Part shown: positions 7,620 through 16,130 of the stretch, in pieces
Numbering within the stretch: position 1 is the stretch's first letter
Layout: the number at the start of each line of letters is the position of its first letter
DNA from: Fragilaria crotonensis
Lineage: Eukaryota; Bacillariophyta; Fragilariophyceae; Fragilariales; Fragilariaceae
Length of the DNA stretch: 17,938 bases
NCBI GenBank assembly: GCA_022925895.1
Contig: JAKSYS010000850.1
Span: forward strand, 1-17,938
Reading direction: 5' to 3'
Program-made: the position numbers and the translations under genes
Notes under the pieces: model-generated
Databases searched by the model: none
Told to the model about the DNA's origin: nothing
What the model saw: the letters and a program-made list of their open reading frames with translations, nothing else

Positions 7620-7776
7620 GATTAACTAGAGTAGTGTCTTTGTCGATTCGAGTTCGTTCGGATTGTGAGCAATTCGTATCTTGTGTTGTGTTGTGTCGTG
7701 GTGTTCGTCTGTCTGTGTCTCGTGTTCGTCTGTCTGATGGCGACTGCCCGTCCTTTCCCGATCTTCGGACATGCCA
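7620..7776 (-). repeat. Split direct repeat A, outer copy (element 5' terminus)
   Basis: This copy is identical to 1281-1437 over 157 bp. In coding orientation it opens TGGCATGTCCGAAG, and its body is A/C-rich and nearly free of T (for example CAGACAGACGAACAC twice), so a transcript leader made from it would have little secondary structure. The two 15-bp units are at 7701-7715 and 7722-7736. It is followed by the gag start at 7582. Confidence 0.95.
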
Positions 7777-8934
7777 GTCGGACCAGGATGCCACGTTTTG
7801 CACTTTTGATACCAGAGCAGGGCTCGTCAGGGAAATCAACCGTATTCAGTCCTCATGCTAACCCTATAGTGCAGTGCTCTGACAAATGAATGTACTTATT
7901 TGGAGTCATCAAGCATTTGGTCGTGCTAATCAGATTGTTTGAAACGCGTTCCATTTGAGCTAATTGAGCTGTGCCAGGAAGCGCAGACGGTCGTATGGTT
8001 GTGAGTCGTCTTGGTGTCCGACAGCGTGTGTCAAAGACACGCCTGGGAGAAGTCGCAATCCTTCATGAATTCAATTAACAAGTCCCATTGTGCTCGTCAA
8101 GGGTGAACCCGTTTGCCTGCCTCTTGGTTGGTGTCAACGATGTTGATCTGGATAACGTCGAAAGACCAAGCAGTCTGTTCCGATGACCATCCACGGCAAT
8201 GCATTGTTGTGATGAGGCGACTGGATCAGAAATGTCAATTGGATACATCCGCGACATTCTGCCCGATAAGAGTCCATTTGGGATCCTCTGGCGGACCCAT
8301 TCCCTTGCAAGCGTTACTTGGATTGTACTGATGGTCCACGAATGCTCCGTGGGTACCGTTACTTCTCTGAGCCGTCACTCGGCAAAAATCTCGGTTGTAA
8401 TTCAAGGCATGCGGAATATGGATCGATGAAGAGTTCGTGATGTTGCAATAGATCCGTCTCCCAAGGCTCGAGGGTGCTCACATATTCATCGAAGGTTCCG
8501 TAATTGAAAGGGCGCGTGGATGTGGGTGCCTTTGTGGTTGCTTCTATCCTCCAACAGCTGGCATCCTCCATGATGACATCGACCGGACGTGCGTGCTCTG
8601 GAAGATTCTCGTGAAATTGTGTCTGTGGCTTGCTCGGTATATCGTCGACGTCAATGTGTTCACATGTGATATATTCATTGCCGCCTTTGCATATTGCCAA
8701 GAACGTCATATTGGTAAGCGATAGCTGTGATGCGTCGATGCGAGTGTGTCTGAAGCCATGAGCCCAGGGCTGTATGAGTTTCCCCGCAGAAGTACTCCAC
8801 AATTTGTTGGCTTTTTGCCACAAACGCCATTCAAGTGCGGATGGACTTTCTTGGTGTATTTTCATCCAGCGACTACCGAGACTGAAAGCGATGTTTGTCC
8901 TTTGATTTTTCCATATCAAGATGATCTCCCACAA
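7777..8934 (-). pseudogene. RNase H-like domain of the non-LTR element
   Basis: The frame 8934-8359 starts with a W-R-L-W-x-K linker and ends at PSDGSEK (8362-8382), which fits the first catalytic Asp of an RNase H fold. A frame change follows, and SYRAE appears at 8258-8272, the conserved Glu strand of this family. Further on GHQDDSQPYDRLRFLAQLN (GHQDD at 8005-8019) is the most recognisable motif of the element. Several stops then follow, and the region VQNVASWSD ends exactly at 7777, the YR insertion point. The expected next residues are found at 897 and below, in frame. An enzyme from this copy could not be made. Confidence 0.72.
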
Positions 8935-9913
8935 CTGTTGTTAAGTCTGAAAGAGTGATCGCATTCAAGAAGATCCGACAATGGTTTAATCGTCGAAGTT
9001 GTGCCGCCGTGAATTGTTTGGACTGAATGATGGCTTCCATGATGTAACAGTCGTGTTCACGTTCCAGTGGCGCAATGCCCGGGTCATCGATGTCCAGCCT
9101 GCAGTTTACATCCTTGAGGTATTGTCGAAGTGATTTGAGCCATTTTGATTCCAGATGAGGTAAAGGTGTGTTGACGTCTTCCAGGAATGATTTAGACATC
9201 CCAACGCTATAGTTTCCCCAGGATACGGCGTTTCGGAGCAATTTTCCAGCGTCGGTGTTTGCCCGCCAGTGTTTTAGAACTGTGGTGATCTGACCAATAC
9301 CCTGTTGGTCGTAGAGGCGCTTGAATCCTGCACCACCGTATTCGCGAGGGCCGAATACTATTGCGCGATGCATGTGACGGTTAAAGCCGCATCGTGCAAT
9401 GATAATGCTCATGGCTTTCCGCTGAATTTTTGAGTTGTTGGTTCGTGAAGTGCGATTGGCGAGAGGGTAACTCATGCTGGGTACGTAGCAAGAGTAGTAA
9501 AGATCCAGGATTCCTCCCTTGTCAACGGGCATTTCCACAGAAACGAGACGACTTCGTCACTTTTCTTTGAAGTTGTCGCTGCTGCTCTTTCTGGTTACCT
9601 GCCGGGTCTTTAAAATGTCCTAGTGTCTTGTGAGCCGCATAGGGTGAAAGATATTCGAGTGCTTGGTCTTGTCCTGTATTGTTGTCGCGAACGTGTACAT
9701 TTGAGTATTTTGCGCGATCGGGATATAGAACTGGATCTCCTTGCTTAGTAAACTTCCAGGTGAGCACGTGATAGGAGCATTTGACAATTCTAAAGCGCCT
9801 CCCGAGATTCCCAACATATCAGACCACCGCTGTGCATTCCGCTGCATTTGACTCAATATAACTTCTGGTGTGTCCACTGCTTCATCGGACAGAAACTGAT
9901 TGGTTTGACCATT
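8873..9913 (-). pseudogene. Connector (post-RT) region of the non-LTR element
   Basis: This region follows the VDD motif. The frame 9877-9620 has MQRNAQRWSDMLGISGGALE. The frame 9767-9522 has LTWKFTKQGDPVLYP and LEYLSPYAAHKTLGHFKDPA, a hallmark of the family. The frame 9538-8873 has ARCGFNRHMHRAIVFGP, GGAGFKRLYDQQGIGQIT, and LNHCRIFLNAITLSDL. The three frames overlap, showing short indels, but within each the family pattern is uninterrupted for 80 to 220 residues. It corresponds to the RT thumb and the linker before RNase H. Confidence 0.75.
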
Positions 9914-10738
9914 GGAATCGTCGACAATTAATCATACCGATCCCTACTGGATGCTTCCCATTTGGCGTACAATAAAGGCTTTGGACGCAGATTGATCGTA
10001 ACAATCATATAAAGTGCTTGATAAGAAGCACCATATTGCTGGAGAGTTCCACTACCTTGACCGGTGCCATAGACGGGCAAATGTGGTGTGTGGCTGTATC
10101 CGGTTGGAGCGAGGCCAAGATCTGTTCGTATGCGATATTCGGCCTTATGTAGAGTGGTTGCGTTGCTTTGTGCGACTTGTGGATGGATTCCGTACTTACG
10201 GCTGACGATCATGGCAAGATTGGGTATTATCCGATCGTAGCAAGATGTGGCATCGTAGTTTGTCTGAATCAATGTCTTCCTGGTAATACGAGATATCTCA
10301 AATTGAAGTTCCTCTAACAATACTGGGTCTGTTGCTGTGCGATGTGGCCGCGATCCAAATTGTCAGAATGTAGTAGTTGCAATGCTTCTGCTCGGTACAT
10401 TGCTTCTCGCCATTTCAGTCCCATTGCCAGGTTGTAATCTGCTTCATAGATGTGGATAACACGTGTTCTGTGAATTTTAATATTCCTGGTTCTTTGAATA
10501 ACATGGTATTGGCCACCGTCTGCCAGCGTTGAACGAGTATCCTCTTGATAATGCGTAATTGATCATTGTCAAATGTACGGAAAAGATAGCCAGTTGCTTT
10601 TGATTGAGATCATCCCGCTGCCGTTGTAGCTCTGGGATCGTCGCCAGTAACTTCGGAAAATTTATGTCGCGCAATCATCGCCTTGTAATGTCCGAGTGTA
10701 GTCCTGACGGTGATGTTGTGGTCGACTCCGCCATACTT
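9914..10738 (-). pseudogene. Reverse transcriptase palm of the non-LTR element
   Basis: This would make cDNA by target-primed reverse transcription in an active relative. Minus-strand landmarks in order: a decayed WRxRPQHHRQ...LQG stretch near 10700-10740, the place of the usual TSP-x-GRHLGHYK motif; a segment 10674-10477 with LLATIPELQRQRDDLNQKQL; RVIHIYEADYNLAMGLKWR near 10410-10470; motif A NYDATSCYDRIIPNLA (Asp codon 10252-10254); motif B PVYGTGQGSG (10048-10077); and motif C LIVDDSNGQTNQFL (VDDS at 9914-9925). The pieces lie in at least three frames. Active-site aspartates are still readable, but the gene is broken. Confidence 0.82.
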
Positions 10739-11623
10739 TCAATTTTTCTCTAAATGCCGTCGCTGTGATTGTTGGTGTGCTATCGAAGTTAGCAATGTCC
10801 GTCGTGTGTTGAAGGTGGTCAGAAAGTCCTGCATTGATGTATCTCCGGTGTCTGGGTATCTATATGTGCCACTTAGAATATTGTCAGCCGATTTTGTGTT
10901 TCCGCAGTATCCTAGATCTTGCTTGAGAGGTGGAAGAGTAAATGGAGTACCGTGTGCTCCGAAGTGTCGTCGGTTCCGATCCTGAAGTCTTGCCAATACT
11001 TCCGACGGGACGTCGATCAGTTTCCATTCGGTGCATGTTTTTGGGTCGGTGTTAGGATGTATAGGTATTTCTATTCTAATGACTCCTGTGCGATCCGAGG
11101 TACTCGAACCGATTGGGCTGCTCCATACCTGGCGTATCGTTTCGATTTTTGTAACGCCTTTAGGTAGTTGCGGTTGCACGGTCTTTTGGAGACGTCGAAA
11201 TTTAAGATTTGTAGTTTGTGTTTCCGCTCAGTATCTCGCCTTTCGTAGCTTTGCGCAACGATTTTGTTGACATTCAACTTTGCTTGTCTGAGGTATTGTT
11301 GACACCGAGGTATGTCGCACGGAATTTGGTCGGGTTGGAGTATCTCGGTCAGGTCTCTGAGTAATTGCGGCGACACAGGTAATCTAGTTCTCAGTGAAGA
11401 TAGATACTTTTTCAACAACTGAACGCGATATCGTGCATTGTGTAATTCCAGAGACCAGTGCGGGGCAGCAAATTTTGTGATATGATTCTCTGCCGCAAGA
11501 CTGATAGCGAGTAAATCTTTGTCCAATCGTTCTGCGAATTGGTGTCGGTCTCCTGCCTTTTGTAACTTTTCTGCCCGGTGAAATAAGTTAGCTCTGCTGA
11601 GACTATCATATTTGAACTGTATG
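10739..11623 (-). pseudogene. Linker upstream of the RT of the non-LTR element
   Basis: The frame from about 11526 to 11071 has APHWSLELHNARYRVQLLKK, the usual W-S-x-x-L-x-x-A segment between endonuclease and RT. The overlapping frame 11179-10739 has EWKLIDVPSEVLARLQDRN followed by RRHFGAHGTPFTLPPL, a strongly conserved H-F-G-x-A-x-GTPFT motif of this family. The gene should continue upstream, but at 11623 it meets the copia LTR, whose first bases are read into the same minus-strand frame. No endonuclease motif is in this window. Confidence 0.75.
11619..11623. other. Candidate copia target-site duplication (left copy)
   Basis: GTATG precedes the LTR start. Copia elements usually duplicate five bases. 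The matching right copy lies past the window, so this is a prediction only. Confidence 0.35.
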
Positions 11624-12259
11624 TGTTGATATTACAAGCTACCGGTACTGTATCATTCAGGATGCTATGAATCATGTATCAAGTATCAAGTACCATTATA
11701 CGGTACTACATCTGCACAGTACGACTCGGGATTGAAGGATGACTCCGAACAAGGTAATGCTCACTTTTCTATGTTTTAGATAATTCATAACTGAATCAAG
11801 ACATGCTTTCCTGCAAGGATGATCTACTTGTAGGATTAACAGTTTATCAGACCCAACGGCTCAATGACATGAATGGCGCCATCCGATCGGTAGTATGGAG
11901 ATCACCGGTTGATCATTTCATCATGGCTAAGAATGGCCGCATGTGATGAAACGATGTTGAGCAGATTACGTCGGGAATTGATGAGAAATTGCGTAGGGTG
12001 TTCTCATACCCGAAAGACCGCAATACTACGATAGACGTGCCATACGGATAAGTAAATGACCGTGGCACGGAACGAATCAGTCTCTCAAAGACCGATTCGC
12101 AACAAATCTCCTAAATGTGATTAAGGCAAGTCATTATCCGATCGGCATAAATGTTGGCACTCTGAAGGCGTTGGTATTCCCGGTTTTTCACCCTTGTATA
12201 CCCTTGCTTGTTTCTTTAGGAATTTTCACACAAGACCACACCGAACCGATATCTCGACC
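11624..12259 (+). repeat. 5' LTR and untranslated leader of the copia element (inner LTR end not resolved)
   Basis: The LTR begins at 11624 with TG. Its end cannot be set because the 3' LTR is cut off after 14 bases. Possible ends are CA dinucleotides in the T-rich stretch before 12240 (for example aattttcaca), but no clear primer binding site with TGG follows. The stretch is gene-free. A 10-bp repeat ATCCGATCGG occurs at 11881-11890 and 12136-12145. The segment should hold the element's promoter, though I can point to no reliable TATA box. Confidence 0.65.
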
Positions 12260-13619
12260 ATGAACGCTGCCCTCCAACGATGCGGCTTTAACGCCCGACT
12301 GTCACGTGGTTGATTGCTCAGGGATTTGCAACCCCGAATGACTTGATGCTCGCAACTGAGTCGGATCTCGACTCGATTGCCAGGAGTGTTGCTAGATCTG
12401 CACCGCGAGGAGCAGGCAACGTTACGATGCCATTCATCGCAGTGAAGAACTTGAAAGGCTTCCGTTTCTGGGCGGATGAGCGCAAGCGGACCGGGTTCGA
12501 AGCGAACCCGAAAGTTTCACAGCTGACAAGGTTCCTGAGTTCACGGCCAAGTGCCAGAATACCAGGAACAGAAGGAGGCAGCAAAAGACGAAGATGCATC
12601 CAAGCCTGACAGTCTTAAGAAGTTGGTCAACTGGGCATTGTGGAATGAGTCCTTCCAGAATTACCTTCGTCAAATCCTTAGTGCTGCGAAGATCCCACTC
12701 GTTTACCTCACCAGGGACGAAAGGAAGCGCCAGAGAATGTTCTTGATCCAGCGGACTTTGGAAGTCCAATGGAGTACCTTATTGAAGCGACGGTACTCGA
12801 GGGACGACATTACAATTGGATAACCCTCGATTCTATCGGGAATTGAAGACATTTGTCGTAAACGGAGAAGGGTGGTCATACATCAAGAAATTCGAGAGGT
12901 CGCAGGACGGTCGGAAGGCGTACTTGGCATTGAAGACGCAGTGTGAAGGCACCGCGTCCAAGATCACACGTAAGAACAAAGCCTACGCGTCGATCGCGAA
13001 CGCGTCCTACAGTGGGTCGCGTCGCCAGTATAAATTCCAAGATTTTATCAATGTCCACCAGACCGCTCACAATGAAATCCTTGATTGTGATCCAACCGAG
13101 GCCGTCCCGAATCCAAGAAAGTTGCTGATTTTCTCAAGGGATTACCGATCCGAAATTGGAATCTGCCGTCTCAGTGGTGCTTGGCGATCCCAAGCTGCTG
13201 AACAATTTCAGGCATGTCAGCAATACCTGTCGACGACCGTGGAAAACAGGGCAACCCTCGAGAGAAGTAAGGAAAGGAACATTTCGGGCGTGAAGAGCGG
13301 TGAGAAGACGGATAAGACGGCGAAGGCAGGGAAGTTGCCAAAGGGTTTTAAGTTAGAGAATAAATATTACCCGCCAAAGATCTTCCGACTTCTGAGCCAG
13401 GAGCAAAAAGACCAGCTTAAGGAGTGGGGAGACAAGAAAGGCAAGAGATCCGTGGCCGCTTTAAAGAAACAAATCAAGGAGGTTGAAGAACGAGATGAAG
13501 AAACTGGCAAAGGAAACGACAATGATGGCGATGATGACCATGAGTCAAGCGCAGATGAAGCGGCCGGGAAGGAATTCGGTCGCGGCGCTCAGAAGAAGCA
13601 GAAGCTGGATAAGGCCTGA
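12260..13619 (+). pseudogene. Gag of the copia element (split over frames)
   Basis: This would form the capsid. The likely start is the ATG at 12260 (MNAALQRCGFNARLSR), but this frame stops at 12311. Gag continues in the frame from 12310 (LIAQGFATPNDLMLATESDL, then FIAVKNLKGFRFWADERKRT), then in the frame 12551-12823 (LKKLVNWALWNESFQNYL). The last part, 12816-13619, has DNPRFYRELKTFVVNGEGWS, GRKAYLALKTQCEGTASKIT and KAYASIANASYSGSRRQYKF. The C-terminus has KLPKGFKLENKYYPPKIFRL, then a Lys/Glu/Asp-rich tail. All match gags of stramenopile copia elements. Three frameshifts lie near 12300, 12545 and 12815. No CCHC zinc knuckle was seen. The final frame ends in a TGA at 13617-13619, and pol continues in the same frame. 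Confidence 0.85.
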
Positions 13620-14348
13620 CAATGCAGAACCGTTGCGATGGTTTCGCGGGAGGTATACTCAGTGGATTACAATGCAATACACGGAGAGTGTCATCGTTCG
13701 GGTCGGTGCGAGATGGACTCTCACGCCGACACATGCGTGGCAGGAAGTAATTGCGTGGTTCTCGAGTATACCGGGAGATCAGCTGAGGTCGAGGCTTATT
13801 CGCCTGATTACCCGTCGAAGCAGATTCCTATCGCAACGGTTGCAACGGCCTACGATTGTCCGACTTCCGGGGCCACGTATGTGATAATCATTAACGAAGC
13901 TCTTTACTTCGGAGACTCCTTACCATTTTCGTTACTTTCCCCTAACCAGCTCCGGGACAACGATGTCCACGTCGACGAACGACACAGGCAACATGCACCT
14001 GACTCGATATTCGGTATTCTCGTTCCGTCCGAACCCCTACGAATCCCTTTTACCCTCGAAGGAGTTGTTGCCGGCTTTGATTCGAGACCCCCAACCCAAG
14101 ACGAGCTTGATAATACTGCCCTGCATGTCGAACTCACCTCCGACGTTGAGTGGATTCCCCACACCTTCGCGCTCTCGCTCGCGGAGGAGGATGTGTTGGA
14201 CTCCGAAGACGAAGAGGAGATTACGAACTTGCGAGCAAGGCGCTTGAAGGTCCTACACTCCAAGGCAACGAAACAGAAGATCAAGAGTTGCATGCAGGTT
14301 CTTGCAGCGAGCCAGTTCCCTTCGAAATGCAAATCGCAAACGAAGTAA
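13620..14348 (+). pseudogene. Aspartic protease and pre-integrase region of copia pol
   Basis: The protease cuts the polyprotein. Directly after the gag TGA the same frame runs on through MVSREVYSVD to CEMDSHADTCVAGSN (catalytic Asp codon 13716-13718). This is the place of the D-S/T-G-A motif, with His instead of Gly, a variant I associate with stramenopile copia elements. PIATVATAYDCPTSGATYVI and ALYFGDSLPFSLLSPNQLRD follow and correspond to the flap and C-terminal part. The tail is acidic (LDSEDEEEITN). The frame stops at 14346-14348, but the protein continues in the +2 frame after a shift around 14290-14340. Confidence 0.83.
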
Positions 14349-15404
14349 ATCTGCTGAATCAGACCGACCCGATACTGCGAAGGGTCGCAGCACTTACGAC
14401 GACAGCGGATGCGAGCTCGGAGGAGATTGGCATTGCGGCGATACGAACTGGAGATGTGACTTCCGATGTAACCCCAGAAAATGTGGCACGACGCTGGATG
14501 GTTGGATTAGAGACGGCAAAGAACTCCTTGAAGGTGACCACCCAACAAGGAATCCGGTCGATACCGAATCCAGCGACGCGACGTTTTAAAACTCAGATGG
14601 CACATCTGCGCTATCCAAGGTTGAGGGGGATGTTTTACGCCGACATAATGGAACCGAAGATCAAATCAATTGATTCGCAACGATATGCTCACATTATTGG
14701 GAATGGCCGGGGATACGAAGGCTTACCCGATGGAGCGTAAGAACGAGTCAATCTATGCGCTAGATGATTTTGTCAAGAAAGTGGGAATTCCAGAAGTATT
14801 GTTGTGCGATAACGACGCCACAATGGAAGGATGGGGCGAGTGGAAGAAGAGGATCCGGAAGTATTCAATTGATCCGAAGTACACGGAACCCTATTCACCG
14901 TTTCAGAACAAGGCTGAATTGGACATCAGAGAGTTGAAGAGGATGATCCGAAGATTCCAAGACAAGACGCGATCACCAAGAAGACTCTGGAATTATCTCG
15001 TCAACCTTTGCGCAAGGATCAGATCCTTCGTTGCGGGGACACATCCGGATCTACAAGGACGCTCTGCCTTCGAACAGGTCCATGGGTGGACACCAGATAT
15101 TTCGCTCTACGTTATGCATGGTTGGTACGAAGTTATTTCTTACCTCGACAATGACAACGAGCGGAAGTTGGCATGCTGGTTAGGGCCAGCAGAAGATTAT
15201 GGTGGCGGGGACGCAGCGTTCCTGTTACCGAAGTCGGCAAAGCCAATCGTGAGGAGCACGTTCTGGGCCCTAACACCTGATGAACGTGCAGATCGAAGGG
15301 AGGAGATCGCGGAATTGTTGGAATCGATAGAAGAGAAGATAGGGATAAGCGGACAAACGAGGAGGTGGCGGAAGAGCTTGGTGAAAATCAGTTTCCCTGG
15401 TTGA
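14340..15404 (+). pseudogene. Integrase of the copia element (one frameshift)
   Basis: The integrase inserts the cDNA and carries a D,D-35-E catalytic triad. The frame ending at 14740 has VTPENVARRWMVGLETAKNS and then LRGMFYADIM with the first Asp (codon 14642-14644). After a frameshift near 14700, the frame 14670-15404 has VLLCDNDATMEGWGEWKKRI with the second Asp (14808-14810). The Glu is in PYSPFQNKAELDIRELKRMI (14916-14918). Exactly 35 residues separate the second Asp from the Glu. Beyond the core are RSAFEQVHGWTPDIS and ACWLGPAEDYGGGDAAFLLP, as in other copia integrases. No intact HHCC zinc motif is readable upstream. Confidence 0.88.
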
Positions 15405-16130
15405 CATCTTCGGGACTTGAATGACGCAACGGAGGACGGAGGAGAATTCCGACGCTCCGACGCTGATGATTATACCCGGAGGCTTTTGATCAGTACTTAA
15501 CTGCTGAGATAGTAACCGACCGCGGCGGAGATATCCTTCGCGGCACCGTGAAAAGCCGAAAAAGAGATCATGACGGAAAGCCAATTGGATCGTCAAACCC
15601 AAATCCTTTATTGGATTCCCGCGAATACCTTGTGTGTTTCGAGGACGGGACGGAGGAGACATACACTGCGAATCTAATTGCTGAGTGTTTATACTCGCAA
15701 ATAGATGACGATGGTCGACGCTTGCAAGTGATGCAGGAGATCGTTGACCACGAAAAGAGTCATAGTGCGCTACGAGAGGACGAGGCGTACTACTCTACCA
15801 AGACTGGACCGAAACCAAAGAGAACGACAAAGGGCTGGCGCCTATTAGTCGAATGGAAAGACGGTTCCAGTACTTGGGTACCGCTGGCAGATTTAAAGGA
15901 CTCTTACCCAGTTCAAGTTGCCGACTACGCCGTTACAAACAACCTGTCAAACGAACCAGCGTTCCGATGGTGGGTTCCATTTGTACTCAAGAAACGAGAA
16001 AGGATTCTAAAAAAGGTCAAGTCGAAATATTGGTCGGTTTCACACAAATACGGATTAGAACTCCCGAAAAGTGTCGCCCATGCGTTAGCGATCGACAAGA
16101 GAACGGGAACGGATTTCTGGACGAAGGCGA
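15405..16130 (+). pseudogene. Integrase-RT linker with chromo-like segment (copia)
   Basis: From 15405 to about 15547 the reading passes through several frames (one fragment EAFDQYLTAEIVTDRGGDIL). It then settles in the frame from 15548 with GKPIGSSNPNPLLDSREYLV and ETYTANLIAECLYSQIDDDG. Residues 96-130 of that frame (15833-15937) are GWRLLVEWKDGSSTWVPLAD followed by LKDSYPVQVADYAV. The aromatic residues and the W-x-D-G-x-x-x-W-V/E-P core resemble a chromodomain-like fold. After it FRWWVPFVLKKRERILKKVK and ALAIDKRTGTDFWTKAIEK lead into the RT. In other elements chromo-like modules steer insertion to chromatin. That role is inferred here. Confidence 0.75.

Larger units (their letters stand above)
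898..7776 (-). mobile_element. DIRS/PAT/Ngaro-like tyrosine-recombinase retrotransposon with split direct repeats
   Basis: This is a 6.9-kb element coded entirely on the minus strand, in the order gag, RT-RNase H, tyrosine recombinase. The direct repeats are split in the arrangement of PAT/Ngaro-type elements: A at 7620-7776, then the genes, then B (1438-1728), A (1281-1437), spacer (1194-1280) and B (898-1193). There is no integrase and no LTR pair. Known elements of this order replicate through a circular DNA that the recombinase inserts without target duplication. The flanks agree: the host ORF rejoins in frame if 898-7776 is removed. The interior around 4600-5400 is visibly more GC-rich than the flanks. 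Genes are broken by short indels while the terminal repeats are nearly identical, so the copy is recent, or the sequence contains indel errors, or both. Confidence 0.9.
7777..11623 (-). mobile_element. Non-LTR retrotransposon, interrupted on both sides (right part)
   Basis: This is the older host element on the minus strand. Its parts in coding order are a linker, RT, connector and RNase H, with the C-terminal region displaced to 1-897. It enters from 11623, where the copia LTR begins, so any upstream endonuclease domain and 5' end lie beyond the copia insertion, outside this window. The order and motifs match the large diatom/fungal family of non-LTR proteins with YEADYNL, YGTGQGSG, LSPY-x-AHKTLGH and GHQDD signatures. 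It has frameshifts roughly every 100 to 400 bases plus in-frame stops (for example around 7830-7960), so it is a dead fossil. Confidence 0.85.

Noticed and set aside
7549-7839. A short minus-strand ORF as a separate gene at the YR right end
   Set aside because: Its first 21 codons are the tail of the interrupted non-LTR ORF, and the rest is repeat A read by chance.
12200-12225. Pyrimidine tract plus TTTAG as a splice acceptor before copia gag
   Set aside because: There is no convincing donor upstream and no need for splicing to reach the gag start.
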